Notes: generated by a model not told the origin, from the letters alone. Positions 1 to 8,265 are shown, counted from the first letter of the stretch. The stretch is 9,241 nucleotides of DNA from Brevundimonas sp. (GCA_015234495.1 JADGMZ010000375.1:1-9241), one strand, 5' to 3'. Numbers and translations: made by a program.

Positions 1-743
1 CGCCGCGGCGCCGCCGACAGCTGGGCCAGGATCTGCGCCTCCCGCTCCAGCCGGTGGGCGCGATAGGCCTCGAGGAAAGGCCCCGGATCGGTGATCGGCG
101 CCCCGTGGGTCGGCCAGATCGTCGAGAAGCCGCGGGCGATCACCGCCTCGAGGCTGGCCATATAGGCCGCCATGTCGCCATCGGGCGGGGCGATCACCGT
201 GGTGGACCAGCCCATCACATGGTCGCCGCTGAACAGGGCGTTCTCCTCGCGCAGGCTGAAGGCCATGTGGTTCGAGGCGTGGCCGGGCGTGGCCAGGGCC
301 TCCAGGGTCCAGCCGTCGCCGGCCACCACCTCCCCGCCGAACAGGATGACGTCCGGCTTGAACGCTTCGTCGTCGTCCTCGTCCAGCGCGCCCGAGGCGT
401 GGACGATCCGCGCCGGCGGCCGCGCCGCCAGCATGGGCGCGCCGACCGCCGCGGCGAAGGGACGGGCGAGGGGAGAGTGGTCGCGGTGGGTGTGGGTCAC
501 CAGCACCTGGCTGACCGTCTGGCCCTCGACCGCGGCCAGCAGGGCGGCCAGATGGGTCTCATCCGGCGGGCCGGGATCGATCACCGCCACCGCCGCGCCG
601 GGGTCGGACCGTCCCACCACATAGGTGCCCGTGCCGGTGAAGGTGAACGGCCCCGGATTGGCGGCGATGACCCGGCGGACCAGCGGCGACACCGCCTCGC
701 ACCGGCCGTAGGCGACATCCAGTTGGCGCACGAAGGGGATCAT
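1..743 (-). CDS. MBL-fold metallo-hydrolase, LACTB2-like (3' end outside window)
   Basis: Read on the minus strand from ATG at 743-741 this frame stays open for 247 codons to the left edge. It carries the full metallo-beta-lactamase ligand set: H84, H86, D88 and H89 in THTHRDHS, H155 in TPGHASNH, D174 in FSGDH and H213 in PTHG. The HRDHS form of the first motif and the following HRLEREAQIL segment (about 230-239) resemble LACTB2-type hydrolases, whose C-terminal winged-helix-like domain would lie beyond the edge. Such proteins bind two metal ions, usually zinc, and hydrolyse esters, thioesters or RNA; the substrate here cannot be told from sequence. No signal peptide is visible, so it is probably cytoplasmic. 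An acidic patch DEDDDE at 121-126 lies between the first two ligand motifs. The next minus-strand gene upstream is the rhodanese-like one at 967-1389, but a plus-strand ORF lies between, so co-transcription is uncertain. The family is sure, the exact activity is not. Confidence 0.9.
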   Translation of the reverse strand, partial: MIPFVRQLDVAYGRCEAVSPLVRRVIAANPGPFTFTGTGTYVVGRSDPGAAVAVIDPGPPDETHLAALLAAVEGQTVSQVLVTHTHRDHSPLARPFAAAVGAPMLAARPPARIVHASGALDEDDDEAFKPDVILFGGEVVAGDGWTLEALATPGHASNHMAFSLREENALFSGDHVMGWSTTVIAPPDGDMAAYMASLEAVIARGFSTIWPTHGAPITDPGPFLEAYRAHRLEREAQILAQLSAAPR

Positions 744-812
744 CGGCGCGCCCGCTCCCGGCGGCCCGGGCCTTGCGTCAGCCGCTCGCAAACCTTTCGC
801 GGAGTGCCTGAC

Positions 813-959
813 ATGGCCGTTTCCATAGCCCTGGCTGTATCAAATCGGCTCCGGATCATCGCCGCCGCCTTCCTCTGTCTCATGGCGGCGCAACTGGCCG
901 TCGCGTCCTGCACCCCCGAGCCGGCGCCGTATGCGACCCGGATCGGCGTGGTTCGCTGA
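813..959 (+). CDS. Small putative lipoprotein, 48 residues
   Basis: A short frame starts at ATG 813 with GGAG at 801-804, eight bases ahead, and ends at TGA 957-959. The protein has a basic start region (NRLR at 11-14), a hydrophobic core (IIAAAFLCLMAAQLAV, 15-30) and then VASC at 30-33, which fits the lipobox pattern [LVI][ASTVI][GAS]C with C33 as the lipidated residue. The mature part would be only 16 residues, rich in proline at first (CTPEPAPYATRIGVVR). Cleavage by signal peptidase I after AVA is the alternative. It lies divergent to the MBL-fold gene and convergent with the rhodanese-like gene, with seven bases between the two stops. I do not recognise a family, and its role is unknown. 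The RBS, signal peptide and lipobox argue for a real gene; the small size in GC-rich DNA keeps confidence moderate. Confidence 0.55.
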   Translation: MAVSIALAVSNRLRIIAAAFLCLMAAQLAVASCTPEPAPYATRIGVVR

Positions 960-966
960 CCCCGTC

Positions 967-1389
967 CTATAGCGGGACGCGGCCCAGATCATAGCCGGCC
1001 GCCAGGGCCGCGCTGCGCAGCGTCCCGGCGTCCGCGCCGGCGAGGCGCTCCGCCATCGCCCAGGCGGCGGCCGACCGCATGCCCGAACGGCAGAAGAACA
1101 CCGCCTTGCCGTCCGGCCCGAGCTCGTCGAGCGCCTTGCGGGTGGCGGCGACGACGGCGGCGTCGGGCAGGCCGTGCGCCGGAGCGTGCACCACCTCCAG
1201 CCCGGCTTCCGCCGCCGCCCGGGCGAGCTCCGCGCCGGTCGGCTGGCCGGGTTCCTCATGGTCCGGACGGTGATTCACCAGACAGGTGAAACCCGCGTCG
1301 CCCAGCCCCGGAATCTGCTCCGGCGAGACCTGTCCCGTGACCCACACCTGCTCTGAAAGGGGTCGCAAAGGCGCCGATATGGGGGTCAT
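967..1389 (-). CDS. TIGR01244/DUF442 rhodanese-like sulfurtransferase or phosphatase
   Basis: This 140-residue protein matches the usual size and pattern of the TIGR01244 (DUF442, beta-lactamase-hydrolase-like phosphatase) family: an N-terminal RPLSEQVWVTGQVSPEQ segment, the conserved VNHRPDHEEPGQP stretch (38-50), and the active-site loop FFCRSGMRS with C100 and R105. The six-residue C-R-S-G-x-R loop is rhodanese-like, so a persulfide on C100 is the likely intermediate, though dual-specificity phosphatase activity has been proposed for the family. It has no signal peptide and should be cytoplasmic. In Blh proteins of some bacteria this domain is fused to an MBL-fold sulfur dioxygenase; here a separate MBL-fold gene follows on the same strand, but its motifs look LACTB2-like rather than ETHE1-like. 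ATG 1389-1387 gives the family's normal N-terminus although no clear Shine-Dalgarno precedes it. Family assignment is firm; the substrate is unknown. Confidence 0.88.
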   Translation of the reverse strand: MTPISAPLRPLSEQVWVTGQVSPEQIPGLGDAGFTCLVNHRPDHEEPGQPTGAELARAAAEAGLEVVHAPAHGLPDAAVVAATRKALDELGPDGKAVFFCRSGMRSAAAWAMAERLAGADAGTLRSAALAAGYDLGRVPL

Positions 1390-1419
1390 TTCAGTAGTTC
1401 TTACAATGAGATGGTCAAA

Positions 1420-1470
1420 CCTGTGGCGAGATTGCGACAGGCGTGCTTCGATTGGGTTACAGGCCCGTAA
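1420..1470. promoter_or_regulatory. Two dyads in the divergent promoter region
   Basis: The gap between the divergent rhodanese-like and receptor genes holds two imperfect palindromes. The first, 1420-1441, has outer arms CCTGT and ACAGG with further matching GC pairs inside (16 of 22 positions symmetric). The second, 1457-1470, is TTACAGGCCCGTAA, symmetric except at one pair. The ACAGG box recurs at 1437-1441 and 1459-1463, exactly 22 bp apart, about two helical turns, so repressor or activator half-sites on one DNA face are possible. I could not place a confident -35/-10 pair for either gene here. That these are operators is inference from symmetry alone. Confidence 0.3.
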
Positions 1471-1487
1471 TTATGCTGCGTCGGGCC

Positions 1488-1513
1488 ATTGCCAAGTCTA
1501 AGGTCAGGGCAAT
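1488..1513 (+). promoter_or_regulatory. Small dyad in the receptor leader
   Basis: ATTGCC (1488-1493) is repeated in reverse complement as GGCAAT (1508-1513) around a 14-base spacer. It could be a stem-loop in the receptor transcript or a protein site. A six-base dyad can occur by chance, so support is weak. Confidence 0.2.
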
Positions 1514-1560
1514 CTGCGTGCATTGGGGTGCGCGGAGTTTGGTTGCCGTCGATGCTCGCC

Positions 1561-1593
1561 TCCTCCTGGAGACGTCCGGCGGTCTCAGGAGGA
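1561..1593 (+). promoter_or_regulatory. Leader hairpin that covers the receptor gene's Shine-Dalgarno
   Basis: The left arm TCCTCCTGGAGAC (1561-1573) is complementary to the right arm GTCTCAGGAGGA (1582-1593) over 12 base pairs with one bulged G, closing an eight-base loop (1574-1581). The right arm contains the whole AGGAGG ribosome binding site (1587-1592) of the TonB receptor gene, and the left arm supplies a perfect CCTCCT match to it. If transcribed, the RNA would hold the binding site in a strong stem and limit initiation at the weak TTG at 1601 until something opens it. Candidates are a small RNA, a ligand, temperature or an RNA-binding protein; the sequence does not say which. The pairing is seen directly, the regulatory role is inferred. 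Confidence 0.6.
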
Positions 1594-1600
1594 CCACCCT

Positions 1601-4600
1601 TTGAAGACCCAAACCATCAAGCAGCGGTTGCTGCATTCGACCATGATCGGCGGAACGGCGCTGATGGCGCTGGTGGCGGCTCCGGCCCTCACCCTGATGA
1701 CGCCGACTGTCGCCGTGGCCCAGAACCTGGTTCAGGGCGCCGTCGCAGGCACCGTCACCAACCAGGCCGGCGCTCCGGTGGCCGGCGCGGAAGTCTCCCT
1801 GCGCTCCGTCGCCCAGGGCTTCACCCGCTCCTTCACCACCGACGCTTCGGGCAGCTTCCGCGCCGTTGCCCTGCCGCAGGGCCAGTATGAAGTCGTCGTC
1901 AACGCCTCGGGCTACAACTCGCTGACCGACACCGTCTCGGTCGGCTCGGGCGCCACCGCCCAGCTGTTCCTGACCATGGGCGCCTCGGCCGACAACGCCA
2001 CCCAGATCGACGAAGTCGTCGTCGTCGGCGTGCGTCGCGCGGTTTCGGAATTCGACGCCACCACGACGGGCCTGACGGTCAATGTCGAGGAGCTGTCGCG
2101 GAACATCCCCGTCGCCCGCGACGCCAGCGCCATCGCCCTGCTGGCGCCCGGCGTGACCGCCTCGGACAACGCCTTCGGCAACATCCCGACCATCGGCGGC
2201 GCGTCCGCCGGCGAGAACACCTACTTCATCAACGGCCTGAACATCACGAAATTCCGGGACTTCACCGGTTCGTCGACCGTTCCGTTCGAATTCTACCAGA
2301 CCCTCGAGACCAAGACCGGCGGCTATCAGGCCGAGTTCGGTCGCGGCACCGGCGGCGTGCTGAACGGCACCACCAAGTCGGGCGGCAACGAGTGGGAATT
2401 CGGAATCACCGGCTACTGGCAGCCGGACGCCCTCAACGAGGATGCGCCGGACACCTTCGCCGCCCAGAACCGCTTCGACGAGCGTGAGTCCTCGGACGTC
2501 GTCTTCGACTTCGGCGGCCCGATCATCCGCGACCGACTGTTCGTCTTCGGCCTGTACAACTGGCGCAACCGTGACGCCTACAATGTCGGCGCCCTGAGCT
2601 CGATCGTGAACCCCGACTTCGGCGTTCTCGGCGCCTCGGCGACCCGGGTGACGTCGGACGATCCGTTCTACGGCGCCAAGGTCGACTTCCTGGTCACCGA
2701 CGACCACCGTCTCGAGTTCACCTATTTCTCGGACGACCAGACCTCGACCACCGAGAACTACTTCGTCGGCGTGGATGGCAATCAGGTCGGCCAGTACGTC
2801 TCGTCGAACTTCCAGTTCGGCGGCGAAAGCTGGATCGCGCGCTACACCGGCGTGTGGGCCGACTGGCTGACGACCTCGATCGCCTACGGCGTCAACGAGT
2901 ACAACGAAGCCCTGACCTCGGCCGGCGACGACTGCGCCTTCATCAGCTCGACGGCCGTCACCGACCCGCGTCGCGGCTGCTGGGGCACGCCGACCTCGCA
3001 GGTCGCCTTCAACGACGACAAGCGGACCATCTTCCGGGCCGACGTGGACATCTACGCCGACCTGTTCGGCTCGCACCACTTCAAGATCGGCCTCGACTCC
3101 GAGAAGCTGGAATCGAGCCAGCAGCTCGACTACTCGGGCTCCGGCTACAGCTACTGCCGTCCGGCCAACGTCGGTGACGGCCCCGGCGATCCGACCGCGC
3201 CGATCTCGTCGGTGGTCAACTGCACCGGCGACCGGACCGGCGGCCTGTGGTTCCGCTACCAGAACCACGACGCGGTCGGCCCGACCCGGGTCCGCATCCG
3301 CGCCTATGACAACGACGGCGGCTGGGAGTCGGTCCAGAACGCCTACTACATCCAGGACTCCTGGGAAGTCACCGATCAGCTGACCCTGAACCTGGGCCTG
3401 CGGAACGAAGGCTTCGAGAACTCGAACATCGCCGGCGACGTCTTCCTCGACCTGCAGAACCAGTGGGCTCCGCGGATCGGCGCCACCTACGACGTGTTCG
3501 GCGACGGCGAATCCAAGCTGTTCGGTTTCTGGGGCCGGTACTTCCTGCCGGTCGCGGTCAACACCAACCAGCGTCTGGCCGGCGCCGAGTTCTTCATCCA
3601 GGACACCTGGCAGCTGGACCGCACCGGCGGCCCGAACGACCTGAACAACGACGGCATCGACGACGCCACGGACGAGCCGATCCTCGGCGTCTTCCTGGGC
3701 GGCACCAACCTCGCCAGCGGCGCGGTGGTGACCACCGAACGTTCGGTCGACCGCGAGATCGACCCGATGTACGTCGACGAGTTCATCCTCGGCTACGAGC
3801 AGCGGGTGTTCGGCGACTGGACCATGGCGATCAAGGGCACCTACCGTGAGCTCGGCACCGCCATCGACGACATCGCCATCGACGCCGGCGTGCAGGCCTA
3901 CTGCGCCCAGGCCGGCGGCGGTCTGACGGCGGCGGCCTGTGCGGAGGTCTGGTACGGCTTCCACCAGTACGTGCTGACCAACCCGGGCGAGGACATGGTC
4001 ATCACCCTGGGCGGCGCCGATCTGACCGACGCGGCTGACTTCGCCGACGACGGCCTGTTCAACGGCAGCGTCGCGGCCCTGGCCGACCGTGAGGTCACCC
4101 TCACGGGCGACTGGCTCGGCTTCCCGACCCCGGACCGCACCTACAAGGCGGTTGAGCTCTCGCTCGAGAAGCCGTTCGACGGCGTCTGGGGCGGTCGCTT
4201 CAGCTACGTCTGGTCGCAATCCAAGGGCAACTACGAAGGCGCCCTGAAGTCCGACAACGGCCAGACCGACCCCGGTCTGTCGCAGGACTTCGACGCCCCG
4301 GGCCTGATGGACAACGCCTCCGGCTACCTGCCGAACCACCGCGAACACACGTTCAAGGCGTTCGGCAACTGGCAGGCCACTCCGGCCCTGAACATCGGCG
4401 CCAACCTGCTGATCCAGTCGCCGCGCAAGTTCGGCTGTATCGGTGTCCACCCGACCGACGTGTTCGCCTCGTTCTACGGCGCGAGCTCCTGGTACTGCAA
4501 CGGCGTGGCCACCCCGCGCGGCGAGTCGTTCGAGAGCGACTGGCTCAAGGTGCTGGACCTGACCTTCGCCTACGACCTGGCTGAAGTGTTCGAAGTCCCG

Positions 4601-4792
4601 GGCGACAGCCTCGTGCTGCGCGCGGACGTCTTCAACGTCTTCGACTTCCAGTCGGCGCAGGACTACAACGAGGTCGGCGAGTTCGACATCGGCAACTACC
4701 CGGGACCGGGCGCGGCCGATCCGAACTACGGCCTGCCGACGGCCTACCAGGCTCCGCGCAGCGTGCGCTTCAGCATCGCCTACCGCTTCTAG
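1601..4792 (+). CDS. TonB-dependent outer-membrane receptor, Oar-like, TTG start
   Basis: The protein (1063 residues from TTG 1601) is an outer-membrane active transporter that would take up a large or scarce substrate using energy passed on by TonB/ExbB/ExbD. Order of parts: signal peptide 1-40 (basic KTQTIKQR start, hydrophobic core, AVA before Q41); a carboxypeptidase-regulatory-like beta domain about 41-127 (GTVTNQAGAPVAGAEVSL, DASGSFRAVALPQGQYEVVV); a TonB box IDEVVVVG near 137-143; a plug about 150-262 with GGYQAEFGRGTGGVLNGTTKSGG; then the beta-barrel to the terminal aromatic YRF. The N-terminal domain and length fit Oar-like receptors, not the STN signalling type. Eight cysteines fall into four close pairs (445/460, 519/541, 768/780, 946/966), and a calcium-loop-like DLNNDGIDD sits at 680-688. 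The start was chosen because AGGAGG lies eight bases ahead of TTG and the signal peptide begins there; the frame is open further up, to TTG 1523, but without those features. TAG is followed directly by an in-frame TAA. The substrate cannot be inferred. Confidence 0.95.
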   Translation: MKTQTIKQRLLHSTMIGGTALMALVAAPALTLMTPTVAVAQNLVQGAVAGTVTNQAGAPVAGAEVSLRSVAQGFTRSFTTDASGSFRAVALPQGQYEVVVNASGYNSLTDTVSVGSGATAQLFLTMGASADNATQIDEVVVVGVRRAVSEFDATTTGLTVNVEELSRNIPVARDASAIALLAPGVTASDNAFGNIPTIGGASAGENTYFINGLNITKFRDFTGSSTVPFEFYQTLETKTGGYQAEFGRGTGGVLNGTTKSGGNEWEFGITGYWQPDALNEDAPDTFAAQNRFDERESSDVVFDFGGPIIRDRLFVFGLYNWRNRDAYNVGALSSIVNPDFGVLGASATRVTSDDPFYGAKVDFLVTDDHRLEFTYFSDDQTSTTENYFVGVDGNQVGQYVSSNFQFGGESWIARYTGVWADWLTTSIAYGVNEYNEALTSAGDDCAFISSTAVTDPRRGCWGTPTSQVAFNDDKRTIFRADVDIYADLFGSHHFKIGLDSEKLESSQQLDYSGSGYSYCRPANVGDGPGDPTAPISSVVNCTGDRTGGLWFRYQNHDAVGPTRVRIRAYDNDGGWESVQNAYYIQDSWEVTDQLTLNLGLRNEGFENSNIAGDVFLDLQNQWAPRIGATYDVFGDGESKLFGFWGRYFLPVAVNTNQRLAGAEFFIQDTWQLDRTGGPNDLNNDGIDDATDEPILGVFLGGTNLASGAVVTTERSVDREIDPMYVDEFILGYEQRVFGDWTMAIKGTYRELGTAIDDIAIDAGVQAYCAQAGGGLTAAACAEVWYGFHQYVLTNPGEDMVITLGGADLTDAADFADDGLFNGSVAALADREVTLTGDWLGFPTPDRTYKAVELSLEKPFDGVWGGRFSYVWSQSKGNYEGALKSDNGQTDPGLSQDFDAPGLMDNASGYLPNHREHTFKAFGNWQATPALNIGANLLIQSPRKFGCIGVHPTDVFASFYGASSWYCNGVATPRGESFESDWLKVLDLTFAYDLAEVFEVPGDSLVLRADVFNVFDFQSAQDYNEVGEFDIGNYPGPGAADPNYGLPTAYQAPRSVRFSIAYRF

Positions 4793-4819
4793 TAAGCGGT
4801 CGGAGAGACCGGACTACCG

Positions 4820-4854
4820 GGCGGCGGACCTTCGGGTCCGCCGCCTTTTTCTTT
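4820..4854 (+). terminator. Intrinsic terminator of the TonB receptor gene
   Basis: GGCGGCGGACC (4820-4830), a TTCG tetraloop (4831-4834) and GGTCCGCCGCC (4835-4845) form a perfect 11-bp stem followed by TTTTTCTTT. A smaller stem CGGTC/GACCG (4797-4801 with 4807-4811) lies between the stop codon and this hairpin. The stem, loop type and T-tract are those of a strong Rho-independent terminator, 27 bases after the receptor's stop. Confidence 0.95.
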
Positions 4855-4860
4855 GCCCGT

Positions 4861-4891
4861 GACGCCGCCACGGAAAAACCATTGCGGCGTC
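4861..4891 (+). promoter_or_regulatory. Eight-bp dyad ahead of the small secreted-protein gene
   Basis: GACGCCGC (4861-4868) and GCGGCGTC (4884-4891) are exact reverse complements around a 15-base A-rich spacer. It lies after the receptor terminator and 52 bases before the next start codon, so it could be an operator or a leader stem-loop for that gene. I see no clear promoter boxes nearby. Confidence 0.3.
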
Positions 4892-4943
4892 TGAAGCGTT
4901 GCGGCATCCGAACCCCTGTCTGTCGCCGCCAACCGGAGCCGCC

Positions 4944-5483
4944 ATGATCGCCAGCCTCGCCCTCGCCGCCGCCCTCTCCCTGCAGACCTCGCCCGCCGGC
5001 CAGGAGGGACCCATCGTCACCGCCGGCCCGGCGTCGGGCGAGACCGTCGAGGCGCTGCGCATCCGCGAGGCGGTGGCCTACGCCAATCCCCTGCCGCGCG
5101 GCGCGCCCGAACAGGACTATCCGCTGGTCGCCTGGTGCGAGGCGCTGGTGAACGGCCACGTCGCCATCGGGGAAGGCCTGACCGACGCCGACGACCTCGA
5201 TCGCGACATCATCCGCCTCGGACGGCTGGAGGCGGCCGACTTCCGCGAAGCCCTGCAGGCCGCGGAACCGCGCCAGACCCCGGCCAGCCTCGCCGCCGCC
5301 CGCGCCGCCGCCGCCGAGGCGACCGCCAAATGGGCCCCGATGAAGACCCAGGACGAGTCGGTGCGCGACCAGGCCTTCGGACTGTTCTTCGGCCTGCCCG
5401 GCCGCTGCGAACACGCGGCCCGTCGCCTGCGCGACAACATCACCACCCCGCCGGCGACGCCGGAAGAGGTCGGGCTGGAGTAG
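4944..5483 (+). CDS. Small putative secreted protein of unknown function
   Basis: ATG 4944 has GGAG at 4935-4938 five bases ahead and opens a 179-residue frame ending at TAG 5481-5483. The frame runs back to a TTG at 4899, but the protein then loses its N-terminal hydrophobic segment, so ATG 4944 is preferred. Residues 1-20 (MIASLALAAALSLQTSPAGQ) look like a short signal peptide without a lipobox; it lacks a strong basic start, so export is likely but not sure. The mature part has two cysteines (C65 in VAWCEALVNG, C155 in LPGRCEHAARR) that could pair in the periplasm, an acidic DADDLDRD stretch (81-88), and an alanine-rich helix-forming run at 114-128. I do not recognise the family. It follows the receptor on the same strand but behind a strong terminator, so it probably has its own promoter. 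It converges on metH, and its stop codon is the first unit of the junction repeat. Confidence 0.75.
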   Translation: MIASLALAAALSLQTSPAGQEGPIVTAGPASGETVEALRIREAVAYANPLPRGAPEQDYPLVAWCEALVNGHVAIGEGLTDADDLDRDIIRLGRLEAADFREALQAAEPRQTPASLAAARAAAAEATAKWAPMKTQDESVRDQAFGLFFGLPGRCEHAARRLRDNITTPPATPEEVGLE

Positions 5484-5571
5484 TGGCTAGTGGCTAGTGG
5501 CTAGTGGTCAGAAGCTGAAAGGTGGGACACTTTCGCGGCCCCTAGCCCTTGGCCCCTAGCCACTAGCCACT
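5481..5571. repeat. Inverted repeat built on a 7-bp CTAG-bearing unit at a convergent junction
   Basis: TAGTGGC occurs three times in tandem (5481-5487, 5488-5494, 5495-5501), followed by TAGTGGT (5502-5508). The right arm CTAGCCACTAGCCACT (5556-5571) is the exact reverse complement of AGTGGCTAGTGGCTAG at 5482-5497 (and at 5489-5504). Between the arms lie a small GAAAG/CTTTC stem (5517-5521, 5530-5534) and a direct repeat GGCCCCTAGCC at 5537-5547 and 5551-5561. The array begins in the stop codon of the upstream gene and ends two bases short of the metH stop, so it fills the 90-bp gap. There is no T-tract, so it is not a classic intrinsic terminator, but a long stem-loop could still stop transcription from both sides. 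It may be one copy of a dispersed intergenic repeat. Confidence 0.8.
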
Positions 5572-5573
5572 CC

Positions 5574-8216
<2,643 letters not shown>

Positions 8217-8217
8217 T

Positions 8218-8265
8218 CTAGGAAACCTTCTCCCTCCGGGAGAGGGGCAGGTCATGGCGCTCCAT
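8218..8265 (-). CDS. 15-codon mini-ORF linking the two metH halves
   Basis: ATG 8265-8263 overlaps the TGA of the upstream homocysteine-domain gene (TGATG) and opens a frame [15 protein letters not shown] that ends at TAG 8220-8218, one base before the ATG of the second metH gene (TAGAATG). Ribosomes ending the first gene could restart here, cross the hairpin at 8246-8226 and hand over to the next start. Nothing suggests a function for the peptide itself. The geometry is seen directly; that it is translated is inference and it may be chance. Confidence 0.25.
   Translation of the reverse strand: MERHDLPLSRREKVS
8226..8246 (-). promoter_or_regulatory. REP-like hairpin holding the ribosome binding site of metH chain 2
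   Basis: On the transcribed strand CCCTCTCCC (8246-8238), loop GGA (8237-8235) and GGGAGAAGG (8234-8226) form six perfect pairs next to the loop, one C/A mismatch and two outer pairs. The 3' arm and loop contain the purine-rich GGAGGGAGAAGG that serves as ribosome binding site for the ATG at 8216. Motifs of this CTCCCGGAGGGAG type are, as I recall, frequent intergenic repeats in GC-rich proteobacteria, so it may be a repeat that landed here. Confidence 0.5.

Noticed and set aside
54..812. Long plus-strand frames over the MBL-fold gene
   Set aside because: The minus strand encodes a protein with all metal ligands in order; the plus-strand products are Arg/Gly/His-rich shadows. Only the separate 813-959 start at the end of one of these frames is kept.
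1390..1600. A cobalamin riboswitch upstream of the TonB receptor
   Set aside because: I could not find a B12-box-like conserved core or the long multi-stem layout; the gap is about 210 bp and shows only the simple dyads and the RBS hairpin reported.
1457..4450. A 997-codon open frame antisense to the TonB receptor gene
   Set aside because: It is codon-aligned with the receptor frame, so its stops would need sense CTA, TTA or TCA codons, which are rare in such GC-rich genes. The product has no recognisable motif, while the sense product is a complete receptor.
1601..4792. Naming the receptor BtuB or a siderophore receptor
   Set aside because: The N-terminal carboxypeptidase-regulatory-like domain and over 1000 residues fit Oar-like receptors, and no substrate-specific motif or neighbour supports a named ligand.
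5481..5571. The junction repeat as a CRISPR-like array
   Set aside because: Units are 7 bp, directly tandem and lack unique spacers; the overall form is an inverted repeat.
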